Under the pieces are notes generated by a model. That model made no database searches and was not told the DNA's origin. It worked only from the letters and a program-made list of their open reading frames with translations. Of a DNA stretch of 55,773 nucleotides, positions 31,966 through 40,320 are shown piece by piece; position 1 is the stretch's first letter, and each line of letters opens with the position of its first letter. Location: the NCBI GenBank assembly GCA_937876205.1, contig CALEII010000011.1:1-55773 (forward strand), written 5' to 3'. This DNA comes from an uncultured Clostridia bacterium (GTDB taxonomy: Bacteria > Bacillota > Clostridia > Oscillospirales > Acutalibacteraceae). The position numbers and the translations under genes are program-made.

Positions 31966-32844
31966 TTGGATTACAGAACTGACCTTGCCATTGAGCGTGG
32001 AATCAATACAGACAATACCGTGATGAAGGGTGTTGAGCAGTACAGACGGGGCAACAGAGCCTCTGTTGTGACAGAAATCAGAATTACCGATGAAGACGGA
32101 GAAAAGGCAATAGGCAAGCCTCAGGGCAGATACATTACAGTTGAGGTGCCGTCATTTTCGTCCGATTTTGAACTTCTTGACGGCAGACTTGAAATGTTGG
32201 TCAGGGAAATTCGCAGTCTTTTACCATCTGAGGGCACTGTTCTTGCCGTTGGACTCGGTAACCGGGAAATGACTGCTGATGCACTGGGCCCCGAGTTTGT
32301 TGACGGAGTCTTTGTGACAAGGCACATCGGTAAAGAGCTGTCTGAAACGATGGGATTTGAAAATCTCAGACCTGTGGCGGCAATCACACCCGGTGTGCTG
32401 GGTAAAACAGGTATAGAGGCATTTGAAATTATTGAAAGTGTTGCTGAGAAGATAAAGCCGTCCTGCATTGTGGTTGCAGATGCACTTGCGGCACTTGATA
32501 TATCGAGACTGGGCAATACTGTTCAGCTTTCTGACACGGGTATTTCACCGGGGTCGGGTGTGGGTAACAGACGAAAGGAAATCAGCGAGAAAACACTCGG
32601 AATTCCCGTTATTGCAATCGGTGTGCCGACTGTGATAAGTGCATATACGGTGGCTGAAAATCTGCTTGATGAGCTTGACTACAGCGTGGATTTGTCTGAG
32701 GCTGAAAAGTATAAAGAATACATTGTTGCATCAAGGGAAGCAGACCTTATCACAAAACGGGCAGCAAGACTCATTTCATTGGGACTTAATCTCGCTTTGC
32801 AGCCGTCTGTAAAACCTCACGAAATGGCTATACTCAACAGCTGA
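31966..32844 (+). CDS. gpr: Germination protease (spore protease) GPR
   Basis: A 292-residue enzyme that degrades small acid-soluble spore proteins at germination. It has the start MDYRTDLAIE typical of the propeptide region, VGLGNREMTADALGP near residue 90, TPGVLGKTGIE near 144, VVADALAALD near 172 with the catalytic aspartate region, LSDTGISPGSGVGNRR near 192 and GVPTVISAYT near 222. TTG 31966 is preferred, since GGTGAT lies 4 bases upstream; ATG 31954 has no ribosome site. It is shorter than Bacillus GPR (about 370 residues), as in other Clostridia. It marks the host as a spore former. A palindromic repeat follows the stop directly. Confidence 0.9.
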   Translation: MDYRTDLAIERGINTDNTVMKGVEQYRRGNRASVVTEIRITDEDGEKAIGKPQGRYITVEVPSFSSDFELLDGRLEMLVREIRSLLPSEGTVLAVGLGNREMTADALGPEFVDGVFVTRHIGKELSETMGFENLRPVAAITPGVLGKTGIEAFEIIESVAEKIKPSCIVVADALAALDISRLGNTVQLSDTGISPGSGVGNRRKEISEKTLGIPVIAIGVPTVISAYTVAENLLDELDYSVDLSEAEKYKEYIVASREADLITKRAARLISLGLNLALQPSVKPHEMAILNS

Positions 32845-32876
32845 ACAATAATTTATCGCACGGCGTTAAATTTTGT
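32845..32876 (+). repeat. Degenerate copy of the 33-bp palindrome (copy E)
   Basis: ACAATAATTTATCGC is intact but the right arm has drifted (GCGTTAAATTTTGT). It begins on the base after the gpr stop. No further element sequence is attached. Confidence 0.65.
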
Positions 32877-32901
32877 TTATTCTCCGGCATATACTATATC
32901 G

Positions 32902-34071
32902 GTGATTATTATAAAAAAAAGAATTATGAAAAGCAGACGGCGGTATAAGCTCCCTATGTGGGTTTATTTTCTGCTGTCTGCAGTTATGCTTGTGTATTCG
33001 TGCACTGTTTCGGTGCCTGAAAATCTCCCTGAAAAGCTCATTGACGGCATTGCTTTGCTGAGTGTACCTGATGTTGCACATCAGCGTGTTACAGAGCTTA
33101 TTGAGAGCTTTATGCTTAAATACTCAGGGGGCTCATCGGACAGATACAATCAGAAATCAGGCTCAATGAATGACCTTATATTTTTCCGTGACTTTTCAGA
33201 CCTTACTAAGACGCCCGATGACATACTGAAGACGTCGCAGAAGCTGTATAACGGTTTTATCGCAGACGGCTATGTGTATGACGGGGATGTGGTCGATGTT
33301 ACATACATAAATCAGCAGGTAACAGACTCATACGGTGTTGTGAAGGTGAGAAATGTCACAGAAAATACTGAAATTGATGTTGAAAAAATTCTTGCTGCTG
33401 ACTTTTTCTTGCCGTTTGAGGATCTGTCACAGCCTCTTGTTCTCATTTATCACACTCATTCCACAGAAAGCTACATACCTTCTGATGATAACAGATTTTC
33501 TTCTGCTTATCCCACACGCTCGGATGATGAAAATGCAAATATGATAAGAGTGGGTGAAGAAATCTGCGCAGTTCTTGAGTCGAGGGGCATAAATACCGTT
33601 CACGACAGAACCGTGTATGACGAAGTGTATACAGGTGCATATGAAAAGTCACGGGCAGGCGTAGAAAGAATGCTGACAAGGTATCCGTCAATCATAATAA
33701 CTCTTGATATACACCGTGATGCAATTTATTATGACGACTCCACAAGAGTCAGACCTGTCACTGAGATAAACGGTAAAAAAGCAGCGCAGATGATGATTAT
33801 TGCAGGTGCAGAAGGCGGCAATGTAACATCCTTTCCAACCTGGGAAACAAATCTGAATTTTGCGCTCAGACTATGTCAGACGGTGAACAGTTCCTATGAC
33901 AATCTTATGAAGCCCGTGTATTTCTGTAACCGTAAATATAATATGGATATGACACCGTATTCACTGCTTATTGAGGTTGGGACAGATGTTAACACCCTTG
34001 AGCAGGCGACCCTTTCTGCAAGGCTTCTGGGCGATTCTCTGGCAAAGCTGATTAAGGAGAGTAAAAAATGA
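32902..34071 (+). CDS. spoIIP: Stage II sporulation protein P
   Basis: A 389-residue amidase/endopeptidase acting on septal peptidoglycan during engulfment, in complex with SpoIID and SpoIIM. A membrane anchor lies at about residues 19-37. The catalytic domain shows LIYHTHSTESY near residue 183, RSDDENANMIRVGEEI near 202, ITLDIHRDA near 263 and the final YSLLIEVGTDVNTLEQA. The start is uncertain: GTG 32902 coincides with a GGTGAT ribosome-site-like sequence, and ATG 32926 (MKSRRRYKL) is a plausible alternative lacking a good site. It follows gpr as in Bacillus and many Clostridia. Confidence 0.9.
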   Translation: MIIIKKRIMKSRRRYKLPMWVYFLLSAVMLVYSCTVSVPENLPEKLIDGIALLSVPDVAHQRVTELIESFMLKYSGGSSDRYNQKSGSMNDLIFFRDFSDLTKTPDDILKTSQKLYNGFIADGYVYDGDVVDVTYINQQVTDSYGVVKVRNVTENTEIDVEKILAADFFLPFEDLSQPLVLIYHTHSTESYIPSDDNRFSSAYPTRSDDENANMIRVGEEICAVLESRGINTVHDRTVYDEVYTGAYEKSRAGVERMLTRYPSIIITLDIHRDAIYYDDSTRVRPVTEINGKKAAQMMIIAGAEGGNVTSFPTWETNLNFALRLCQTVNSSYDNLMKPVYFCNRKYNMDMTPYSLLIEVGTDVNTLEQATLSARLLGDSLAKLIKESKK

Positions 34072-34226
34072 GAGAAACAAAAAAAATTGTGAGAATATAT
34101 ATACTGTCAGTTGTGTGGATACTGTTTGTGACTCTTACACTGTCGGGCATAGTGATTGCAGGTGAAAGAACTGAGTCTGTAAGGTCAGGCAAAGAGCCTG
34201 AGACAATTATTTTCACCTTAGGGTGA
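34068..34226 (+). CDS. 52-residue membrane protein coupled to spoIIP
   Basis: A short gene starting inside the spoIIP stop (ATGA overlap), with AAGGAG 8 bases upstream, so translation is very likely. It encodes a basic N-terminus (MRETKKIVRIY), one membrane helix at about residues 12-34, and a short charged tail ending GKEPETIIFTLG. The position and topology suggest a small partner of the engulfment machinery or a sporulation membrane peptide (inference). No family is recognised. Confidence 0.65.
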   Translation: MRETKKIVRIYILSVVWILFVTLTLSGIVIAGERTESVRSGKEPETIIFTLG

Positions 34227-34275
34227 CGGAAATCCGCCTGTAAAAAACGGGTTCGTTTTATTCCCGTCACCCTAA
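34218..34275. repeat. 58-bp inverted repeat after the 52-codon ORF
   Basis: The arms TTAGGGTGACGG (34218-34229) and CCGTCACCCTAA (34264-34275) are perfectly complementary. A smaller hairpin AAAACG/CGTTTT lies between them. The left arm contains the stop codon of the 52-codon ORF. No T-run follows, so it is not a classic terminator. Confidence 0.7.
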
Positions 34276-34277
34276 CA

Positions 34278-34310
34278 GAAAAATTGCCGCTGTCATAAGA
34301 TAGCGGCAAT
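34278..34310 (-). terminator. Terminator of hom and the ten-gene minus-strand block
   Basis: On the minus strand ATTGCCGCT pairs with AGCGGCAAT and is followed by TTTTCTG. Confidence 0.75.
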
Positions 34311-34329
34311 TGATATATTTACAATACAA

Positions 34330-35568
34330 TCAATAATCAGCAACACGGATAACAGAATCCACTGTAAGTCCGTTTACAGCACTGATTTTTGCTTTTGTTT
34401 CTCCTTCGGGAGCAGGATTTGTGACAAAGGCAATTTCATTCTCAGGTGCATTTTCACGCACAAGAACTCTTACTGCACCGATTGCATCGTTGAGAGCTTT
34501 TATAACAGCCTGTCTGTCATCAGCAGTGCCTCTTACATAGAGAGCAGACTGAGCAAGATTGTAATCTGCAACATAGTTATCCTCAGCATCAGCCCAGCCG
34601 AAATTCTTCTTCTTTTCCATATGCTTTGCTGCGTCAATAACGTCTGCCACAACTGCTGAAGCTGTGGGAAGCTTACCTGCACCCTTGCCGTAGAACACAA
34701 CATCACCTGTTGCGTCACCTCTGACAAGAACTGCATTGAATACATCGTCAACACTTGCAAGCTGACTGTGATGTGCCACAAAAGCAGGGCCTACCGTCAC
34801 ATTTAATTTGCCGTCAGCGAGCTTCTTTGCTGCTGCAATGAGTTTTATTACGCCACCCCAGGATGCAGCATATGCAACATCACTGAGTGTTATATTTCTG
34901 ATGCCTTCAGTGTGTACAGAATCGGGATAAACGTGCTTGCCGAAAGCAAGAGCTGAAAGAATGCAGATTTTTCTGCAGGAATCGTGACCGTCAACATCAG
35001 CTGTGGGGTCTTTTTCTGCATAACCGAGCTCCTGAGCCTTGCTGAGTGCTTCGTCAAAGCTCTGGTTTTCTGTAATCATCTTTGTAAGGATATAGTTTGT
35101 GGTGCCGTTGAGAATACCTGCAATTGAGTCAATCTCGTTGGCAGCAAGACACTGAGTTATAGGTCTTATGATAGGGATACCGCCGCCTACACTTGCTTCA
35201 AAGAGGAAGTTAACATTCTTTTCTTCTGCAATTGTGAGAAGCTCAAAGCCGTGCTGAGCAACAAGCTCCTTATTTGATGTAACAACACTCTTGCCTGCAA
35301 GAAGCAGCTTTTTAACGAAGTCATAGGCAAAGGTAACTCCACCCATTGTTTCAACAACTATTCTGACCTCGGGGTCGTTGAGAATGATGTTGAAGTCCTT
35401 GATAAGCTTATCTTTATAAGGACTGTCGGGGAAATCTCTTATATCAAGGATATACTTGAGCTCAAGAGAATCCTGCATACTTTTTTTGACAATGCTGTCG
35501 TGGTTTTTGTCGAGAAGCTCTGCAACGCCTGAGCCTACAGTTCCGAATCCCATAACCGCTACATACAT
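34330..35568 (-). CDS. hom: Homoserine dehydrogenase
   Basis: A 412-residue NAD(P)-dependent enzyme of threonine/methionine synthesis. It has the Rossmann motif VMGFGTVGSGVAELL, the ETMGG region near residue 76, VTSNKELVA near 97, EASVGGGIPIIRPI near 122, ILNGTTNYILTKM near 147 and AEKDPTADVDGHDSCRKICILS near 180-201. A short C-terminal ACT-like segment (VRVLVRENAPENEIAFVTN) suggests threonine control. ATG 35568 lies 9 bases after AAGGAG; the ATG at 35577 abuts it. It is the last gene of the minus-strand block and precedes a terminator. Confidence 0.93.
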   Translation of the reverse strand: MYVAVMGFGTVGSGVAELLDKNHDSIVKKSMQDSLELKYILDIRDFPDSPYKDKLIKDFNIILNDPEVRIVVETMGGVTFAYDFVKKLLLAGKSVVTSNKELVAQHGFELLTIAEEKNVNFLFEASVGGGIPIIRPITQCLAANEIDSIAGILNGTTNYILTKMITENQSFDEALSKAQELGYAEKDPTADVDGHDSCRKICILSALAFGKHVYPDSVHTEGIRNITLSDVAYAASWGGVIKLIAAAKKLADGKLNVTVGPAFVAHHSQLASVDDVFNAVLVRGDATGDVVFYGKGAGKLPTASAVVADVIDAAKHMEKKKNFGWADAEDNYVADYNLAQSALYVRGTADDRQAVIKALNDAIGAVRVLVRENAPENEIAFVTNPAPEGETKAKISAVNGLTVDSVIRVADY

Positions 35569-35596
35569 TTGTATCATCTCCTTTATTTAAACAACA

Positions 35597-37048
35597 CTAT
35601 TTTACACTTTTGATTTTTTTCATCATCTGACTGAGGGTATCTGCAATATGATATGCAGTTTCAGGACCGAGTGAATTTGTTTCGGGATAGTGGTTTCTGC
35701 CGAATCTGTCTTTCGGTTCCTCTATGTAAGGCAGTGAAGGGTGAAGCAGATAATCATTCGGTGTGAGAATATATCCTATTTCACCGTTTGCAAGACCGAA
35801 CACAAGCAGGTTTTCATCCTCTGCAATTTCGCAAAGGGGCGACGGATTTACTTCGGGGCCCTTGTCAAGTGATGACTTTTCTTTTGGCAGATATCCGCCG
35901 TAAGCCAGCTCAGGGAACAGTTCACCGGGAATGAAAAGCATATTCAGCTCACCGAACTGTATATATGACATCTCAGTCTGCATACCAAGATTGAGCTTGC
36001 CCGTTCCTGTTACAATGATTCTTTCGGGGATTATTCTGAGTTTTGAAGCTGCCCAGAAAACGGGATTGTCACTCGGCAGATAGATTTCCTGCCTGAGGAT
36101 ATTGATTTTCGGAGTCAGTTTCTTTTCTTTTTTTATATCACAAATAATTTCACCGAATCTCTGACCTGTTTTCATGGTTGAAATTATATTGTTTTCATCA
36201 ACATCATTCATTGTGATGCCGCCGATTGCACCGGGGAAGTACATAAGCTCGGCGTTTCTGTGCTCTTTGATATATCTTGCCGCATAGCAGGGGAAGTCTG
36301 CGCTCACAAGAGAGTTTTTGCCCAGCAGTGACTCGGGATGTGACGCAAAATTCACAAGATAGATTTCTTCAGAGCCGTTATCGGGAACAAAACGGAGTCT
36401 CGTCACTGTATCGGAATAAACGTGGGGAGGACGGGGAGCACTCTGTGAATCCTTATCGGCTTTTCCGTAGCCGAGATATATCTGACCGTTCTGTCTGTTC
36501 TTATATGCTTCTTCTGCAGCCTTTATCACGCCGTTAAACACAATTTCCATAAAGTCCTTGCTTCTGCCTGTTTTCGGCAGAGGACCCCACAGACCCATAG
36601 TGTCTATGCCTGCGTGGCAGTGGGTGGAGCATATATTTATGCTTCTGCAGCCTGTTATAACAGCAAAATGCTCAAGTCTTTTTCTGATTTTATTGACATC
36701 AACCGTGAAAAGGCCCACACAGTCAACAGACACCAGTATCATACCACCTCTGCCTGAATTGTCGTCAATCCACAGAGCTCTTGCGTGCAGATCGTCAAGT
36801 ACGCCTGCAGCAGGGTTGTTGTTACGGTAGCCTGCGATGTAATAGGTTTTCTTTTTGTCGGGAATTCTGCACTCGGGCATTATTACTGTTTTTGCAAAAC
36901 CGAAGGTGAAGTGTGAGGCGGCAGGTTTGTCTGAATAGTCAAAAACGCCTTCGGGAAGAGGCTCTGCGCAATTTTTCAGTGTCTTTTTCTGAGCATTCTT
37001 TTTTACAAGCTCAGTTGCAATTTTAAGAAGCTTTGCGGGGATTTCCAT
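35597..37048 (-). CDS. Neutral/alkaline ceramidase-like hydrolase
   Basis: A 483-residue protein resembling the N-terminal catalytic domain of neutral/alkaline ceramidases (Pfam 04734). The family zinc and active-site elements are suggested by ILVSVDCVGL near residue 101, NICSTHCHAGIDTMG near 137-151, NFASHPESL near 233 and FIPGELFPELAYGG near 368. No signal peptide is seen, so it is probably cytosolic, unlike secreted ceramidases. It may cleave another amide in this organism. It lies 12 bases after a dockerin protein gene and 28 bases before hom. Confidence 0.75.
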   Translation of the reverse strand: MEIPAKLLKIATELVKKNAQKKTLKNCAEPLPEGVFDYSDKPAASHFTFGFAKTVIMPECRIPDKKKTYYIAGYRNNNPAAGVLDDLHARALWIDDNSGRGGMILVSVDCVGLFTVDVNKIRKRLEHFAVITGCRSINICSTHCHAGIDTMGLWGPLPKTGRSKDFMEIVFNGVIKAAEEAYKNRQNGQIYLGYGKADKDSQSAPRPPHVYSDTVTRLRFVPDNGSEEIYLVNFASHPESLLGKNSLVSADFPCYAARYIKEHRNAELMYFPGAIGGITMNDVDENNIISTMKTGQRFGEIICDIKKEKKLTPKINILRQEIYLPSDNPVFWAASKLRIIPERIIVTGTGKLNLGMQTEMSYIQFGELNMLFIPGELFPELAYGGYLPKEKSSLDKGPEVNPSPLCEIAEDENLLVFGLANGEIGYILTPNDYLLHPSLPYIEEPKDRFGRNHYPETNSLGPETAYHIADTLSQMMKKIKSVK

Positions 37049-37060
37049 ATAAAAACTCCT

Positions 37061-37963
37061 TTACAGTTTATCTATTTTTGCAGAAGCACGAAGAATAAGC
37101 CTTGCATCTGCTGCATCAATTACAGATGTCTTGTTTATGTCACCTGCAGACAGCTGTTTGTCAGATGCTTTTTCAAGCTTTGCCGATATTCTCAGCGCAA
37201 GTCTTGCATCAAGTGCCGTAATATCACAGTCACCGTTCAGGTCACCCGGACGGTACTGCTTATCTTGTGCCACAACAAACAGCCCTGTCATATCAGTCTC
37301 ACAGAGAAGCATATTCATTTCGGGCGAAGACTCAATTTCAGTCAGTCTGCCTTTGCTGTCAACAATATAGAGCTTACAGAAGCGTGCTTCATATCCGTCG
37401 CAGGGAAAGAGCCATTTTACCTTTTCAGGGAGCTTGTAAGCTCTGCCGCCACGCATAGCAGCAGTGTTATAGAGCCTGAATTCAGCTGTACTGCTCAGAA
37501 GACTGCTCACCGCATCAACAGCGCCGCCGCTGACAATTTCATATGCCGACAGTGTTATATCCGTATGAACTGATGAACCGAAAGGGATAAGTAATGAAAT
37601 ATTCAGTGAATCACTTGTTATGACAGTGATTTTATTGATGTCAACCGTCACCGTGTATATTTCAGATTCAATTTCATATCTGACATATCGCAGAGAGAAT
37701 TCGGTTGTTTTGTCAAAAACAAATTCACCGCCCGATTTGCTGAGCATTGTTTTTGTGAGAAAGCCGTCTGTGCTGTACTCATAGTAATCAATGTGCTCCA
37801 TCATATATGTGGGCGTTTTTATTGTTACCGTTTTTGAGTAGTCGCTGTTGGGGGTTACCGTCACCCAGTCGGGTGCAGGAAGCTTTTCATAACCGTATGC
37901 CGGAAAAATGCCGACGGACAGCATTATGCAGATTACGAGTATTGCAGATGTTATTCTTTTCAT
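37061..37963 (-). CDS. Secreted protein with C-terminal type I dockerin
   Basis: A 300-residue exported protein. Residues 1-24 are a signal peptide (MKRITSAILVICIMLSVGIF). The central 200 residues are beta-rich (KTVTIKTPTYMMEHIDYYEYS, described here by its first strands; then YVRYEIESEIYTVTVDINK) without a recognised family. The C-terminal 65 residues are a dockerin: GDLNGDCDITALDARLAL and GDINKTSVIDAADARLIL. The start at 37963 follows GGAAAGGC; the longer frame to 38041 overlaps galE and is rejected. A cohesin-bearing partner is not in the window. Confidence 0.8.
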   Translation of the reverse strand: MKRITSAILVICIMLSVGIFPAYGYEKLPAPDWVTVTPNSDYSKTVTIKTPTYMMEHIDYYEYSTDGFLTKTMLSKSGGEFVFDKTTEFSLRYVRYEIESEIYTVTVDINKITVITSDSLNISLLIPFGSSVHTDITLSAYEIVSGGAVDAVSSLLSSTAEFRLYNTAAMRGGRAYKLPEKVKWLFPCDGYEARFCKLYIVDSKGRLTEIESSPEMNMLLCETDMTGLFVVAQDKQYRPGDLNGDCDITALDARLALRISAKLEKASDKQLSAGDINKTSVIDAADARLILRASAKIDKL

Positions 37964-37986
37964 AATGCGACGCCTTTCCGTGAAAT

Positions 37987-39000
37987 TTATTTTCCGTAGC
38001 CGTTGGGATTGTTCTTCTGCCATCTCCATGTGTCTTCGCACATCTTTCTGACATCTCTTTCAGCCTTCCAGCCGAGTATGTCATAAGCCTTCTGAGCGTT
38101 TGCATAAGAGAATGCCACGTCACCTGCTCTGGGATCTACAATTTTGTAGGGAACGGGTACACCGTTTGCTTCTTCAAACGCTTTGACAAGACCGATAACG
38201 CTTACGCCGTTACCTGTGCCCAGATTGAATATCTCAACACCTGTTCTCGGGAGAGCATAGTCAATTGCTTTGACGTGACCGAGAGCAAGGTCAACAACGT
38301 GAATATAGTCTCTGACACCTGTTCCGTCAGGAGTGGGGTAGCAGTCGCCGAAAACGCTGAGGAACTCTCTCTTGCCTACAGCAACCTGAGAAATATAAGG
38401 CATAAGGTTGTTGGGGAATGAGGGGGCTTCACCGATAAGACCGCTTTCGTGTGCACCTACGGGGTTGAAGTAACGCAGAAGTACAATGCTCCATTCGTTG
38501 TCTGCATTGTATATATCCTTGAGAATGTTCTCAATGTAAAGCTTTGTTGTGCCGTAAGGATTTGTTGTTGTACCTGTTTTCATAGTCTCAACGAAGGGTA
38601 CCTGATTTTCTTCGCCGTAGACTGTTGCAGAAGATGAAAATACCATTTTCTTGCAGCCGTTCTTACGCATTACATCAACAAGAACGAGTGTGCCTGCGAT
38701 GTTGTTGTCATAATATTCCCAGGGCTTCTGACAGGATTCACCAACTGCCTTGAGACCTGCAAAATGTATAACAGCTTCAATTTTATTTTCACCGAATACT
38801 TTTTCAAGGCCGTCTCTGTCACGGATGTCACATTCGTAATATCTGAAATCTTTGCCTGTAATCTTTTTTACTCTTTCAAGAGATTCGTTGCAGCTGTTTG
38901 AGTAGTTGTCAATAACAACGATTTCCTTGCCTGCATTAAGAAGCTCAATGCAGGTGTGTGAACCGATGTAACCTGCACCGCCGGTAATAAGAATTGCCAT
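37987..39000 (-). CDS. galE: UDP-glucose 4-epimerase
   Basis: A 337-residue extended SDR enzyme. It shows the cofactor motif TGGAGYIGSHT at residues 6-16, VIDNYSNS near 31, HFAGLKAVGES near 80, the catalytic Ser/Tyr/Lys in FSSSATVYG and YGTTK, LRYFNPVGAHESGLIGE near 175 and the TPDGTGVRDYIHVVDLA segment near 220. It interconverts UDP-glucose and UDP-galactose, which fits the beta-galactosidase and GH30 genes elsewhere in the window, and supplies galactosyl donors for surface polymers. It lies 18 bases after the dockerin/SpoIID gene. Confidence 0.95.
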   Translation of the reverse strand: MAILITGGAGYIGSHTCIELLNAGKEIVVIDNYSNSCNESLERVKKITGKDFRYYECDIRDRDGLEKVFGENKIEAVIHFAGLKAVGESCQKPWEYYDNNIAGTLVLVDVMRKNGCKKMVFSSSATVYGEENQVPFVETMKTGTTTNPYGTTKLYIENILKDIYNADNEWSIVLLRYFNPVGAHESGLIGEAPSFPNNLMPYISQVAVGKREFLSVFGDCYPTPDGTGVRDYIHVVDLALGHVKAIDYALPRTGVEIFNLGTGNGVSVIGLVKAFEEANGVPVPYKIVDPRAGDVAFSYANAQKAYDILGWKAERDVRKMCEDTWRWQKNNPNGYGK

Positions 39001-39018
39001 AAAAAAACACCTTTCTTT

Positions 39019-40317
39019 TTATAAATATTGTCCGTTATATATTATTGCAAAACACGGAGATTTTACATTATATTTCATTATTTTGTCACGGAAGGTCATA
39101 CCTGCCGCTTCATTGAATGTTCTGTTGCCTATCTGCATTGCAGAAACATAGCCTATATTTTCATTGACCGAATCGTCGTGACTGAGAATCCTTATCCACT
39201 GTGACGGATCCTCAGGCAGAATGATTGACGGATCATATTTCTGTATATATTCCCTTATTGCAGTCGGAGTATATGCCGTTGCTTCAATATAACCGTTTGT
39301 ATAGCAGTCATAGTATGATGCAGTGTCATAAAGATATGACATATCTCTGCCCGTACTGCCCCATACATCCTGATATGTTGCCGCAACACCTGCCGAGCAG
39401 GCTGAGTAATAAGCGTAAGGCACCTTGCCGTTATATAACAGATACTGACCTGCAATTTCTCTTGCAACTGCCTTTACATCGTCACGGCAGGCTGAGTATG
39501 AGTTCACATATGAGCAACCGCTTACAGAGTAGCCGCTGAATTTCATATTTGTGTAGGCGGCAACTGCCTGAGCACGCAGAGCGTTCATATCGTAATAGTC
39601 ATTTTTTCTTGTGATGCCTGAAATTTCCTGCTGAACTATACGGGCAAGCATTTCCACTGTATCCACATCACGGCCCGCACATCTGACCGTATCGGGGTAG
39701 TGCTCCTTCATAATTGAAACACCACGGTAATAGTGCTGGACTATCTGAATGTATGAGTATCCTGCTCTTGCAAGCCCAACTGCGCCCCACTGGCTCATAC
39801 CTACGCCGTGTCCCCAGCCGAATGAGATTATTATAAATGTATCTCTCATTGCCATAACCTGAGACATATCGGGGTAGATATACATCTTCTGATTACTGAT
39901 TACATTATATGCTCCGTCTGAATTTACAACGGGTACCGTCTGTGATGAAGCAAATGTGTCAACAAGCGGCTGTGCTGCGGGCTGAGTTTCTTCCTCATAC
40001 TTTATAATAACTGAGGCTGAAATTCTGTCATTTGCAAGGTATGCGTCAGCAGCTGTAATTGTGCCGTCACCGTTCATATCAGCTTTAATGAATTCATCGT
40101 ATGAAAAGCTGTTTTCAAGCCCTGATGACATATTCATTATTGTGATGATGTCTGATGATGAAATTATGCCGTCGCCGTTCATATCTGCTTTTTTCACAGT
40201 TACGGGGAGCTTATAGCCCGATGTGACAGAAATCACGGGAACTGCGATAAGCAGAGGTATAAGCACAAGAAGTCTGCCGATTCTGCCAAGCAGCTTGTAG
40301 TTTATTTTTCTTTTCAT
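39019..40317 (-). CDS. Secreted dockerin-SpoIID/LytB protein with rearranged motif order
   Basis: A 432-residue exported protein. A signal or anchor spans about residues 13-34. Dockerin-like repeats follow at about 44-100 (ADMNGDGIISSSDIITIM and ADMNGDGTITAADAYLA). The remainder matches SpoIID/LytB lytic enzymes, but the block GHGVGMSQWGA (169-179) with YSYIQIVQHYYRG, which normally ends the domain, comes before VQQEI (228-232) and ALRAQAVAAYT (246-256), which normally begin it. This is a circularly permuted arrangement. SpoIID cleaves glycan strands of peptidoglycan. It lies between a membrane protein gene and galE in a tight block; it is not the sporulation spoIID itself in my reading. Confidence 0.8.
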   Translation of the reverse strand: MKRKINYKLLGRIGRLLVLIPLLIAVPVISVTSGYKLPVTVKKADMNGDGIISSSDIITIMNMSSGLENSFSYDEFIKADMNGDGTITAADAYLANDRISASVIIKYEEETQPAAQPLVDTFASSQTVPVVNSDGAYNVISNQKMYIYPDMSQVMAMRDTFIIISFGWGHGVGMSQWGAVGLARAGYSYIQIVQHYYRGVSIMKEHYPDTVRCAGRDVDTVEMLARIVQQEISGITRKNDYYDMNALRAQAVAAYTNMKFSGYSVSGCSYVNSYSACRDDVKAVAREIAGQYLLYNGKVPYAYYSACSAGVAATYQDVWGSTGRDMSYLYDTASYYDCYTNGYIEATAYTPTAIREYIQKYDPSIILPEDPSQWIRILSHDDSVNENIGYVSAMQIGNRTFNEAAGMTFRDKIMKYNVKSPCFAIIYNGQYL

Positions 40318-40320
40318 ATA

